From Crossaster papposus (Eukaryota > Echinodermata > Asteroidea > Velatida > Solasteridae), in contig JBAIAA010000020.1 in assembly GCA_037893245.1 (NCBI GenBank), forward strand, positions 1,116,001-1,180,000: a stretch of 64,000 nucleotides of DNA, read 5' to 3'. Made by a program: the position numbers and the translations under genes. Below, piece after piece: positions 14,922 through 24,820 of the stretch (position 1 is its first letter; each line of letters opens with the position of its first letter). Under the pieces are notes generated by a model. It was not told the origin of the DNA. It saw only the letters and a list, made by a program, of their open reading frames with translations, and made no database searches.

Positions 14922-15109
14922 GTGCCTCGCGCATGTAAATCTCTGTATCAAGAACTATGTTGTTGCCTTAAAACACTTCCCAGCAAGGGCAACTATTCGC
15001 AGACCCAAAATTGGGAGCACTGTCAAATGGCACGAGCAAAACAAAAATGAAAAATGCACTAGACATCTACACAGACAGTTCATATGAGCAAAAAAAGCCA
15101 GGCTTGTAC
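14922..15109. other. Satellite-gene junction, no gene seen
   Basis: Unique sequence between the satellite edge and the donor of the last visible exon. Reading frames here are read-through past the splice donor at 15108-15109 and are not supported as coding. Confidence 0.6.
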
Positions 15110-15301
15110 AATTTTGAGAGCTGTTGACGTTGCAGTAGTGCCCGATGTCGCAGGGTGCGCAGTCTGTCACGTTTTTGTTGCCTGTTCCAGACGATATGGT
15201 CCCTGCAGGGCATGGAGTAGGCTGGTAGCTACCTTCCACGCGGTAGCTACCCTCAGGGCATTCGTTGGTGTTGGGGATGCCGTCACCGCCTTTGCAGTAG
15301 T
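15110..15301 (-). CDS. GCC2/GCC3 exon 23 (last visible)
   Basis: Open exon: after acceptor ACTTCAG it reads YYCKGGDGIPN, then CPEGSY, CPAGTISSGTG and CAPCDIGHYC, ending at a GTACAA donor. It starts in phase 2, matching the previous exon (GG|A). The acceptor lies directly beside the (TAA)n tail of a SINE. No downstream exon is visible before the satellite. Confidence 0.75.
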
Positions 15302-15316
15302 ATCTGAAGTCAGAAA

Positions 15317-15575
15317 TATTATTATTATTATTATAATATTTCTGGTACTGATACCAAGGAATCCACAAGAGTGCAAGACTGAATTAAACTCGCAAGAAAC
15401 CTGTAGAGAAGACAGTGAGAAATAATTACAGTTTTGGAGGTGGGAGAAAAGCCTCGGAAGAATATTCTGGGAAAAACCCACGGAATCAGGTAGAAACTAG
15501 ACCAGGCATGGAATCAAACCCGGGCCACAGTGGTGGAAGGGCAAGGACAGTAACCACTACACCAACCTGACTCCC
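15317..15575 (-). mobile_element. tRNA-derived SINE, family 1
   Basis: On the minus strand a tRNA-like head has box A TGGTGTAGTGG (15554-15564) and box B GGTTTGATTCC (15510-15520). A body of about 170 bp follows, with a (TAA)n tail at about 15317-15336. The tail ends about 15 bases before the exon 23 acceptor. Confidence 0.75.
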
Positions 15576-15679
15576 TAATTATGAAAACCTCACGAGTGAT
15601 GCAGTGTGTAAAGTGCTCATTACTGTGGCCCGGGTCATATGGGAGTATAGAGTAGTTCATTGAACCTAACAAATATTAT

Positions 15680-15905
15680 GGCACCTAGAATATTATCATT
15701 GGGCCACTGAAGCATTACAAATACCATCTCAGCTCCCCGGAGAGTGTACAGCTCGTCCCTGCCATCTTATCAAACACAATAACCCTCTCTACCCTCACAG
15801 GTACTTCTGGGTGGGAAGAAGCAATGAGAGACAAAGTGTCTCGCCCAAGAGCACATATACCATAACGCCAGGCTAGACTCAAACCCCAGACCTGCAGAAT
15901 TACTT
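15680..15905 (-). mobile_element. tRNA-derived SINE, family 2, copy a
   Basis: The minus strand has a box-B-like GGGTTTGAGTC, then a conserved body (gggcgagacactttgtc, cacccagaagta, gatggcagggacgagctg, cccaatgat). The same body is seen near 19033, 45435 and 46107. The head is degenerate in this copy. Confidence 0.65.
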
Positions 15906-15998
15906 ATAAATGTAAACCAGTTCAGTATTCCAACTGCGCATGTGCACAACAAGCGACCGGCCACTTGTCTCGGATATAAATCCAGATGGAGAACCTAC

Positions 15999-16227
15999 CC
16001 TGCATAGCACGGCAACTCAGATACGCTGGTCCCCACCAGACAGTAGAAGCCCGTCAGGCAGGGTTGGCACCAGCTCTCGTTGACGTCATTGGTCAGGTTA
16101 TTGAAATTCCCCACGGGGCAAGGGTACTCGCTGGCTCGCTGGGTGCCCGACAGGCAGTAGTAGCCGGTCAGACAGGCAAAGGTGCTGAGGTGAATCACAG
16201 CAGACTCAGTGTTGTCGCAGAAGTAAC
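15999..16227 (-). CDS. GCC2/GCC3 exon 22
   Basis: Open exon from acceptor AAAAG to donor GTAGGT. Modules include GYFCDN, CLTGYYCLSGT, CPVGNFNNLT and CQPCLTGFYC. It starts in phase 1 and ends in phase 2, in step with both neighbours. No stop or frameshift. Confidence 0.85.
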
Positions 16228-16644
16228 CTTTTGGAGTAAAAAAGACATGCATGTCACGTTGATTTTGAGGTAAGACCAATGGCTATACCAATTTGAACTT
16301 GTTTTCACTACCCATGCATATACCAATGTAGAATAGGTACCCATGACTATACTGGTAAACTAAATTCAAATACCATCCATTGATAAACAAATCGACAGTA
16401 CAAATCGACAGGTCCATAGTCAGATTCATGGGTTGGAGGTAGAAAGGTTATTTTGTGCACACTCAACTCACATGTGCGTGAATGTCCTGAATGTTGGAAA
16501 CAGATCAAATACATAACGTTACGAGCTGGTATGGTGAGCATGCACTATTATTATAACGAGCAAGCTAGAATATTTACCACCCATTCATATACTATATGTG
16601 ATAAAACACTATGTCAATACTGAGGATAGAATTACAATCTATGA
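16228..16644. other. Intron, nothing recognised
   Basis: AT-rich intronic sequence between exon 22 and a MITE. No conserved coding, RNA or transposon signal was seen. Confidence 0.5.
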
Positions 16645-16948
16645 CACTAGGAAAGGGCATGATGTGATTTTGCATTCAAAGCGACCCCAGGTCATTAGCA
16701 GAATGTGATTTCGAAAAAAGAATTCCAAAATCACATCCAAAAAGCTCAAAATTCACATCCTCTTCCAAAATAAGAATCCAGTGGATGTGAATTTGAATCT
16801 AAACGACTTAACCCAGGATGCGAATTTGAATGAAGGATGTGAATTTCAAGCATTTGAATGTGGTATTTGAAATCTGTTGTTGAAATCACATCCTGCTAAG
16901 GACCGTGTCAACTTTAAATGCAAAACCACATCATGCCCTTTCCGAGTG
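16645..16948. mobile_element. MITE with CACTAGGAAAGGGC inverted ends
   Basis: The left end CACTAGGAAAGGGCATGATG is inverted at the right as CATCATGCCCTTTCCGAGTG, with similarity continuing inward (TTTTGCATT). The interior is full of short repeated CACATCC motifs. A partial relative lies at 59050-59175. The CACT ends resemble CACTA/Chapaev-type elements; the class is inference because no clear target duplication is visible. Confidence 0.75.
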
Positions 16949-17103
16949 CGAGTTTACCACCAAACAGGGGCGAAAAAGGGTTTATTGATATACCATACAT
17001 TTAAAAATGCGACCCATGTTTGTGGCACATCCCTGTGTGGCCAATTGTACTGAGTAACACCCCCTTCCCGCCAATAGTTCTGAGAGCCAATCTCTTTTTT
17101 TAC

Positions 17104-17262
17104 CTTCTTCACACAGCAGGCAGTCTGACTTGCCTTCCTCGTCTTGGTACGTGCCGTTGTTGCACCGTTCAGGGTCGGGGAAGTTCTCCTTGCAGAAATG
17201 ACCAGCTGGGCACAGGTAGTCAGCCGGGGTAGAAGTTTTCTTACCAGGGGGGAAATAATATC
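17104..17262 (-). CDS. GCC2/GCC3 exon 21
   Basis: Open exon from acceptor GGTTAG to donor GTAAAA, phase 1 at both ends. It reads GYYFPPGKKTST, then LCPAGHFC, CNNGTYQDEEG and CLLCEEG, one full module. The 5' residues match the phase left by exon 20. Confidence 0.82.
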
Positions 17263-18009
17263 CTAACCAAAACCAAAAAAGAAGTTAGAAATCGACTTGG
17301 TTATGGCGGACAGTCACACATACATCTACAGAAGTGGGTTCTACGAAGAACAGAAAAAACAGCCTTTAACCCTGCGAGCAGCGCGAGCCAAATATTTTCG
17401 CGCAGCTTCCATGGGGTAAATTTGAAAGGCACCTTGGTTTACCTATGTTTTGTGCAGTTGTATACATCTGTGGTTTTTTTTTCCTGTCACTACTGTAGGC
17501 CAGCAGTAGGATGACTTATGACACCCCTGAAGAGGCTGGCTGGCTAGACAGTTAGGCGGCGAAACACAAAGAGCCCATTTTGTGCGCAAGTGAATTGGGC
17601 CCATTTTGTGCACAAGTGAATGGGTTTTTCGCTGGTGCCCAGGTTTCTCAAACTACAATGTGTCATTGAGGAATAAAAACATTTGAATGGAATAGGCCGA
17701 CAACTTCATATGGAAGTTAGAAAAAGAAATGTGCCTTCCGAATCGGCCTCATGGCTGCTTTTAGGGTTAACCAGTTTTTCGCCACGATTTTTACATTGAC
17801 TGGACAGATGGGCAGATGTGACAAAGTATTTAAGCTGTGGCCATATTCCGTCTGATTGAACTTGTGCTGTAATTTTTTGAAATTGACAGTTTTGGGGGTT
17901 AATGTTATTGCAAATATTGTTACACTAACTTGTTTGACGTTTTGGGTTCGTACATGCTCAAGAAGAAAAAAATCAACCTTGTTCTTGTAGTCTAGTTTTC
18001 TGACAACAC
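17263..18009. other. Intron, nothing recognised
   Basis: No gene or transposon is recognised. A short tandem duplication of cccattttgtgcNcaagtga lies at about 17575-17625. Confidence 0.5.
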
Positions 18010-18232
18010 TTAACCAGTTCGCGTCGGGATTATTGTAACATCACCGAGCCGACGCGCTGGTTTATTTTTAACAAAACACAATCCGAGGCGGGTTCAAGCC
18101 GATGGTACCGGGAAGCACACCCACGCATTTCTGGCCTTGCTCGTTGCTAACAGACATTTCCGGCCTTGCTCGTGAGGGTGTTTATGCGTCACCCGTTTCG
18201 AATCTGGGGAAAACTTGTAAGGTCAGAGAATC
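18010..18232 (+). mobile_element. TTAA MITE (family TTAACCAGTTCGCG), copy 1, 3' truncated
   Basis: It begins TTAACCAGTTCGCGTCGG and follows the family consensus (caccgagccgacgcg, gggaagcacacccacgcattt, ccggccttgctcg, gcgtcacccgtttcgaatctgggg). It lacks the inverted end. The TTAA termini followed by CC suggest a piggyBac-like non-autonomous element. Confidence 0.75.
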
Positions 18233-18295
18233 AGTCAAGCTGGCTTCGGGTGTGTAATCAATTACAAAGAAATTATGAACAAGAAGAGCAGTGTT

Positions 18296-18532
18296 TTAAC
18301 CAGTTCGCGGCGGATGACGTAAATAAACGCAAAGTTTTCCCTAGACTAAAACGGATGACACATAAACACGCCACGTGCAAGGCCGAAAATGTCTGTCAGC
18401 AGCAAGCAACGTTGGAAATGCGTGGGTGTGTTTCCCGGTACTATCGGCCTGAACCCGACTCGTATTTCGTTGAAAAATAAACCAGCGCGTCAGCTCGGTG
18501 ATGATACAATAATCCCGGCGCTAACTGGTTAA
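18296..18532 (-). mobile_element. TTAA MITE, copy 2, complete, inverted to copy 1
   Basis: A complete member flanked by TTAA at 18296-18299 and 18529-18532. The ends are TTAACCAGTTCGCGGCGG and CCGGCGCTAACTGGTTAA. It is opposite in orientation to copy 1, so the pair forms a large foldback. Confidence 0.8.
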
Positions 18533-19032
18533 GAAAGCCATTTTTTTTGTCAACACTGGTCAATTGACCAGTGTAGAAAATTGATACAAAAACTTTACTT
18601 GAAAATGTCTGCATACTAAGAGCCATTATTTTACAGGATGCTTTAGACTGTCATTCCCTAACAGTCCAGTCGAGTGTTTTGAGATGATTTGGGTTTTTAT
18701 TTTTTTGATGTTTGCGAATGTTGTACAGAGTATATAAAAAAATAAATAAAAAATAACGGAATACCACACGTAGAATGCATTTAACTAACAAATAATAGAA
18801 CTAACATCGATAATAGGCCCCTATAGAAAATAGTTTAGACTGAAATCAAGTCGTCACCATAATGAGACAGCGCTGAGCCAATATGCCCGTTCCCTCCAGC
18901 TCTGGTTTATTTCGGTGGCGCCTGCACAGACAAAAGTGTCTAAGGACTTGATTTTAATACTTGCACAGTATCTAAACAAAATTAAAAAACTTGGTCCTAT
19001 GGTCAATTTGACCTCTCTGGAAAAAATACTCA
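18533..19032. other. Intron, nothing recognised
   Basis: AT-rich intronic DNA with no supported gene. Short open frames here lack homology signals I recognise. Confidence 0.5.
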
Positions 19033-19353
19033 TATTGTGCGGTGCTTATATAGCGCTTAACATTATTACCTCGGTCATTGGGCCCATGAAACATTCCAAA
19101 TCAAATCTCAGTTCCCTGGGGAGTATACAGCTCGATGCTGCCATTTCGGCGCAAAGCAGCTAAATCAACCACAATTAAACCATCTCTGCCCTCACAGGTA
19201 CCCATTTACTCCTGGGTGGAGAAGCAATGAGTGACAAAGTGCCTTGCCCAAGGGAACACGCACCATAGTCTCGGGCAGGACTCGAACCTACAACCTGTAG
19301 CTTAACCTACAGATTACAAATGCGATGCTCCAAACCACGAGACCACGACACTC
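19033..19353 (-). mobile_element. tRNA-derived SINE, family 2, copy b (full length)
   Basis: The minus strand starts with the tRNA-like TGGTCTCGTGG (box A) and GGTTCGAGTCC (box B). The family body follows (ttgggcaaggcactttgtca, cacccaggagtaaatggg) and a tail ending in taagcgctatataagcaccg. It is the best-preserved copy in the window. Confidence 0.82.
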
Positions 19354-19661
19354 CATATTCTGTTAAACATTGTCAGATATAGTTATGCATAGATATAGTT
19401 ATACCTAGTTATACATTATACGCAAGGTATTCCGTTATATTTAGTTGCATTTTGTGTATATACACCCTGTATGTTCCCATTAAATAGGATTTAAAGATTT
19501 GCATGGTGGTACAGTAGTAACAAACTAGTGAAGGTTTGCAGCAACACCTTGTGGTTGAATTATTTAGGAAAATTGTGTAGTTCTGAAGAGAACCGTTTGA
19601 GTGCGGACTCAACGTTCCGATCAGCATGCTCTGATCGTCTTCAGGAGAAGATTGAACCTAC
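19354..19661. other. Intron, nothing recognised
   Basis: AT-rich intronic sequence with small tatagttata repeats near 19377-19425. No gene supported. Confidence 0.5.
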
Positions 19662-20010
19662 CTGCCGAGCATATGCCGCTGGTGGCCGAAGCCCCAATCT
19701 CGTCACAGTAGAACCCAGCTAGGTAAGGCAAGCAATCCACCAGACCATCCTGCCCTGTGGCCGGGTTGTAAGTCCCATTGGAGCAAGGGATTGGGACGCT
19801 GGTCTCCAATGGGCAGTACCGGCCGACCGGGCACTCCCGCTCCTCAGGACTGGACGAGCCCTCGGGGCAGTAGAAGCCCGGGCTGCACTGGCCTGAGGGG
19901 TCGGAGAGGCCTGTGGTGTTGCAGTGCCAGCACGGGGTGCATGGCCAGGGCTGGGCTGAGCCGCTAGGGCAGTATTCGCCCGCTTTGCATTCCCCACCAT
20001 TCACATTTGG
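19662..20010 (-). CDS. GCC2/GCC3 exon 20
   Basis: Open exon from acceptor TTTAG to donor GTAGGT. It reads NGGECKAGEYCPSG, CTPCWHCNTTGLS, CSPGFYCPEGSSS, CPVGRYCPLETS, CSNGTYNPATG and GFYCDEIG, about three modules. It starts in phase 0, matching the end of exon 19, and ends in phase 1. No disruption seen. Confidence 0.88.
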
Positions 20011-20442
20011 CTAAACAAAAATAAAAAATGTCGGGCATGCCTATACAACAACTTTCACTTTCTGGATTTGTAGCTTTATTCAAACAAGCAATTGTAACTT
20101 ATTAGTCATCTTGCCTCTAAATCTCAATTCATATCTGAGACAAGTCTCAGTCAAATTGCAGACATAGTGTCTGATATACACTGTACGATGCAGGATTCTA
20201 ATCAACTTCCCTTATAATCTTCCTGCAATAGAGTTATCAGTATTTGTTGAGTCCAGCAGATGCTCCTAAAACTTTCCGCAGAACAAGTCCGGGCGAAAAA
20301 TGCAGAGGTATTTCAGGACAAACTGAATTATTCTACCCAGCACTTGTCAAGGAATTGTCCCGGATATGAAAAGGGGGCATCCATCCACAGGAATAAAAAC
20401 ATTTAAAATGCACCACAAGGGAAACCGGCTAGGTGCAAGTCA
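20011..20442. other. Intron, nothing recognised
   Basis: Intronic DNA without recognised features. Confidence 0.45.
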
Positions 20443-20578
20443 ATACTATTTTGAAAATGAACAAAGAAATTGACTGAAGCAGGGCTTGAAACAGCAACCT
20501 CTACAAACTGAGCTATCCAGCCCCGTGTTGGCGGTTGCCCAAATTAGTCAATATCAGTGTTCAGGGGACGAGTCAGAA
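20443..20578 (-). mobile_element. tRNA-like SINE, family 3, left arm of an inverted pair
   Basis: The minus strand contains GGCTGGATAGCTCAGTTTGTAG (tRNA-like box A region) and GTTTCAAGCCC (box-B-like), then cagtcaatttctttgttca. It is inverted relative to the copy at 20647-20785. Confidence 0.65.
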
Positions 20579-20646
20579 GCCACAAACCTATAATTGCCTT
20601 GCTCAACATATAATATTAGGACTTTTGGCCTGATCCCTGACTAGTG

Positions 20647-20785
20647 CCCCCTGAAAAAAGATAATGACTAATTTGGGGAGCTGCCAATACAGGGCTGGAT
20701 AGCTCAGTTGTCAAAGCACCGGGAGGCTCAGGAGGTCGCTGATTTAAACCCTGCCCCAGTCAATTTCTTTGTTCAATTTTCAAAA
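20647..20785 (+). mobile_element. tRNA-like SINE, family 3, right arm of an inverted pair
   Basis: Contains GGCTGGATAGCTCAGTTGTC and GATTTAAACCC, followed by the same tail (cagtcaatttctttgttca). Together with 20443-20578 it forms a foldback of about 340 bp with tails outward. It is not a functional tRNA: no acceptor stem pairs up. Confidence 0.65.
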
Positions 20786-20826
20786 CAGAAAATTTGATCT
20801 CACTTCAAAAGGATTCTGGAACTCAC

Positions 20827-21490
20827 CCTAGTTTGGTTGGCACCTCACGAGCAGTAGAACCCAGGACTGCACTGCGCTGTGGGGTAGCTGTTCCAGTAAC
20901 CCTCGCAGTACCAGCCAGGGGTGCAGGCCACACAGGCCTCGTGTCCCTTGTGCAAGGTCAGATTGTTGAAGGTACCCGGCGGGCAGGGGTATGCGTAAGG
21001 GTGCGGGGTGTTAAAGGTAGGATACGCAGATATCAAAAATATTTACTACCAAATTATTGAGAAATATCTTACTCATTTGAAAGTAAATGTTGATTCTTGG
21101 CATCCAGCAAAATGATTGCGCTAGATATCCAGTTATTCTGAAAAATATAATTTTATAATGAAAAAACAAAAATAACATAAGAATAACTACTCGACGCCGG
21201 TTGAAAACAAACGCTGTTTTTCGTGCTTTTCTCGGCATCCATGATTGTAAAACTTCGGACAGGTCAGTTAAACGATATTTACTATAAAACACAACCCTCC
21301 AAATCTACTCATTCATGATAATTCAAGCAATTACCAATGGTGTATCCTACTTTTAAAGGGGCAGTAGTAGCCTGCGGGCAGTCGTTGGAGGTGTAGTCGG
21401 TGGTGTTGAGGTAGCAGTAGTAGCTCTGTGGGCAAGGGAGGCAGGAGGACTGCTGGACTTGGTCCTGGTAGGTGCTGGCCTCGCAACATC
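20827..21490 (-). pseudogene. GCC2/GCC3 exon 19, split by a MITE and carrying a stop
   Basis: The coding parts are about 21353-21490 (STYQDQVQQSSCLPCPQSYYC and on) and 20827-21014 (YPCPPGTFNNLT, CVACTPGWYC, CSPGFYC). Between them sits a 338-bp MITE flanked by TTAA. The exon sequence on the two sides meets in one reading frame at the TTAA. Two other lesions exist: a one-base deletion near 21376 and an in-frame TGA at 20845-20847 where a CGA arginine codon is plausible (a CpG transition). The donor GTGAGT at 20826-20821 is good and in phase 0. The acceptor near 21490 is not clear. Confidence 0.8.
21015..21352. mobile_element. TTAA-flanked MITE inside an exon
   Basis: The element is bounded by AGGTAGGATAC (left) and GTATCCTACTT (right), an inverted repeat, and by TTAA copies at 21011-21014 and 21353-21356. 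A second, 5'-truncated copy lies at about 50905-51102 and shares the segment from the gccggttgaaaac motif to the accaatggtgtat end. TTAA target choice suggests a piggyBac- or Kolobok-type non-autonomous element. The insertion splits GCC exon 19. Confidence 0.88.
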
Positions 21491-21748
21491 GGGAAAAAGA
21501 AACGCAGGATAAAATATTTTGAATTCCTTTATATGTTCTGAAGACAGGTTAATAAAGAAGTTGACTTCCTTTCTTACTCGAGAAAGTCCGAAAAACTTCT
21601 GGGGAAAATCCAAGCATTTCCTTCAATTTTTGGTTAAATATCAGATTTGGCAGGGCAATAAAATCATCAGGAAAATCCAAATGTTTAGAGTTAATTTTAA
21701 AAAGTTTGATTTTCCGATTAAAATCAGAAAAGTTTTTTCTCTGCTTAC
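21491..21748. other. Intron between exons 19 and 18
   Basis: AT-rich intron of about 260 bp. The minus-strand 3' end lacks a convincing acceptor before exon 19. Confidence 0.5.
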
Positions 21749-21998
21749 CAGTTAGATTTTGAGATCCCTGTAGGCAGAAGTGACCCTTCGGGCACACATT
21801 GCCGATGATGGGATGCAAGGTCCCTGCCGGGCACTGGTCCCCGCCTAGCATGACCGGATCCGACTTGTCTACCCCGGACACACAGTAGTAGCCCGCGTCG
21901 CACTGGTGGTTGTGCCCAGTGCCATTGGGACAGAAGAACCCCAGCGGGCAGCGGTCATCCGTCACCTTCCACGACCAGCTCGGGGATGCAGTAATATC
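21749..21998 (-). pseudogene. GCC2/GCC3 exon 18, one frameshift
   Basis: Strong acceptor CCCCCAG and donor GTAAGC. It reads YYCIPELVVE, then one extra base near 21963-21970, then TDDRCPLGFFCPNGT, CDAGYYCVSG, CPAGTLHPIIG and CPKGHFCLQG. Both ends are phase 1. The single extra base in a short G/A run may be a sequencing indel. Confidence 0.82.
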
Positions 21999-22029
21999 CT
22001 GGGGGAGAGACGGTCATACAGTAAGGCTG

Positions 22030-22514
22030 TGTCCAAATTACTTGACTATGGCTTACATTTGGCACACATGCCTCAATGGAAGCGGCTGCTTCTAAATTAC
22101 TTGGATATGGCTTTAATTACACATGCCCGAAGTGAAGCAGCTGCGACCTTATCTGAATTGCATGGCAATAGCTTACAATTACACATGCCCCAATGGAAGT
22201 GGCTGCTTCTGAATTTTTTAGATTATGGCTTACAATTACACATGCCCCAATGGAAGCAGAGATTCCTAATTACTTGGTTATGGCTTACAAGTGCACATGC
22301 TGCAATGGAAGCGGCTGTCTGAATTACTTGGTTATGGCTTACAATTACACATGCCCCAATGGAAGCAGCTGCTTCTTAATTATTTGGTTATGGCTTACAA
22401 GTGCACATGCCCCAATGGAAGCGGCTGCTTCTGAATTACTTGGATATGGCTTACAATTACACATGCCCCAATGGAAGCGGCTGTCTGAATTACTTGGTTA
22501 TGGCTTACAATTAC
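22030..22514. repeat. 54-57 bp tandem array (left part)
   Basis: About 8.5 diverged copies of a unit like cttacaattacacatgcccc aatggaagcggctgcttctgaattacttggttatgg. The array is interrupted by a LINE and resumes at 27599-27690. Long reading frames across it are repeat artefacts. Confidence 0.85.
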
Positions 22515-22572
22515 AAATACAGTTGATCGATACAGTTGATCATGAAATACTACTATTTAAGCTTAAACACTA
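22515..22572 (+). mobile_element. LINE reverse transcriptase, left fragment
   Basis: Encodes the RT segment IDTVDHEILLFKLKHY, typical of jockey/CR1-like non-LTR elements, beginning abruptly (5' truncated). The reading continues at 26408 after the inserted DNA transposon. The flanks of the whole LINE both read AATTAC (22509-22514 and 27599-27604). Confidence 0.8.
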
Positions 22573-22650
22573 CAGTCAGTCCGCAGCGCACGCGTTAATG
22601 AGGTCATATCCCGAACTTTATTTGCAGGGCCGGCGTCGCCAATCGGCCTG

Positions 22651-24610
22651 CACCGCCCTGCACCGCCATGGCCATGCCCTGCACCGCCATGGCCATGCCC
22701 TGCACCGCCATGGCCATGCCCTGCACCGCCATGGCCATGCCCTGCACCGCCATGGCCATGCCCTGCACCGCCATGGCCATGCCCTGCACCGCCATGGCCA
22801 TGCCCTGCACCGCCATGGCCATGCCCTGCACCGCCATGGCCATGCCCTGCACCGCCATGGCCATGCCCTGCACCGCCATGGCCATGCCCTGCACCGCCAT
22901 GGCCATGCCCTGCACCGCCATGGCCATGCCCTGCACCGCCATGGCCATGCCCTGCACCGCCATGGCCATGCCCTGCACCGCCATGGCCATGCCCTGCACC
23001 GCCATGGCCATGCCCTGCACCGCCATGGCCATGCCCTGCACCGCCATGGCCATGCCCTGCACCGCCATGGCCATGCCCTGCACCGCCATGGCCATGCCCT
23101 GCACCGCCATGGCCATGCCCTGCACCGCCATGGCCATGCCCTGCACCGCCATGGCCATGCCCTGCACCGCCATGGCCATGCCCTGCACCGCCATGGCCAT
23201 GCCCTGCACCGCCATGGCCATGCCCTGCACCGCCATGGCCATGCCCTGCACCGCCATGGCCATGCCCTGCACCGCCATGGCCATGCCCTGCACCGCCATG
23301 GCCATGCCCTGCACCGCCATGGCCATGCCCTGCACCGCCATGGCCATGCCCTGCACCGCCATGGCCATGCCCTGCACCGCCATGGCCATGCCCTGCACCG
23401 CCATGGCCATGCCCTGCACCGCCATGGCCATGCCCTGCACCGCCATGGCCATGCCCTGCACCGCCATGGCCATGCCCTGCACCGCCATGGCCATGCCCTG
23501 CACCGCCATGGCCATGCCCTGCACCGCCATGGCCATGCCCTGCACCGCCATGGCCATGCCCTGCACCGCCATGGCCATGCCCTGCACCGCCATGGCCATG
23601 CCCTGCACCGCCATGGCCATGCCCTGCACCGCCATGGCCATGCCCTGCACCGCCATGGCCATGCCCTGCACCGCCATGGCCATGCCCTGCACCGCCATGG
23701 CCATGCCCTGCACCGCCATGGCCATGCCCTGCACCGCCATGGCCATGCCCTGCACCGCCATGGCCATGCCCTGCACCGCCATGGCCATGCCCTGCACCGC
23801 CATGGCCATGCCCTGCACCGCCATGGCCATGCCCTGCACCGCCATGGCCATGCCCTGCACCGCCATGGCCATGCCCTGCACCGCCATGGCCATGCCCTGC
23901 ACCGCCATGGCCATGCCCTGCACCGCCATGGCCATGCCCTGCACCGCCATGGCCATGCCCTGCACCGCCATGGCCATGCCCTGCACCGCCATGGCCATGC
24001 CCTGCACCGCCATGGCCATGCCCTGCACCGCCATGGCCATGCCCTGCACCGCCATGGCCATGCCCTGCACCGCCATGGCCATGCCCTGCACCGCCATGGC
24101 CATGCCCTGCACCGCCATGGCCATGCCCTGCACCGCCATGGCCATGCCCTGCACCGCCATGGCCATGCCCTGCACCGCCATGGCCATGCCCTGCACCGCC
24201 ATGGCCATGCCCTGCACCGCCATGGCCATGCCCTGCACCGCCATGGCCATGCCCTGCACCGCCATGGCCATGCCCTGCACCGCCATGGCCATGCCCTGCA
24301 CCGCCATGGCCATGCCCTGCACCGCCATGGCCATGCCCTGCACCGCCATGGCCATGCCCTGCACCGCCATGGCCATGCCCTGCACCGCCATGGCCATGCC
24401 CTGCACCGCCATGGCCATGCCCTGCACCGCCATGGCCATGCCCTGCACCGCCATGGCCATGCCCTGCACCGCCATGGCCATGCCCTGCACCGCCATGGCC
24501 ATGCCCTGCACCGCCATGGCCATGCCCTGCACCGCCATGGCCATGCCCTGCACCGCCATGGCCATGCCCTGCACCGCCATGGCCATGCCCTGCACCGCCA
24601 TGGCCATGCC
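22651..24610. repeat. 21-bp minisatellite, about 93 copies
   Basis: The unit CACCGCCATGGCCATGCCCTG repeats with no substitution that I could see. Because 21 is a multiple of three, several frames on both strands stay open (HGHALHR, MAMPCTA and AGHGHGG repeats). No start context, splice signal or flanking domain supports translation. Confidence 0.97.
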
Positions 24611-24820
24611 CACCGCCGCCATGCCCACCGCCGCCATGCCCACCGCCGCCATGCCCACCGCCGCCATGCCCACCGCCGCCATGCCCACCGCCGCCATGCC
24701 CACCGCCGCCATGCCCACCGCCGCCATGCCCACCGCCGCCATGCCCACCGCCGCCATGCCCACCGCCGCCATGCCCACCGCCGCCATGCCCACCGCCGCC
24801 ATGCCCACCGCCGCCATGCC
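24611..24820. repeat. 15-bp minisatellite, about 14 copies
   Basis: The unit CACCGCCGCCATGCC directly follows the 21-bp array. It looks like a derivative that lost the GGCCATG part and gained GCC, then expanded on its own. Confidence 0.95.

Noticed and set aside
15510..15564. tRNA gene on the minus strand
   Set aside because: Boxes fit a SINE head followed by body and (TAA)n tail; no cloverleaf.
20443..20785. tRNA genes
   Set aside because: Box A/B-like motifs are present, but there is no paired acceptor stem or normal tRNA length; they are SINE heads.
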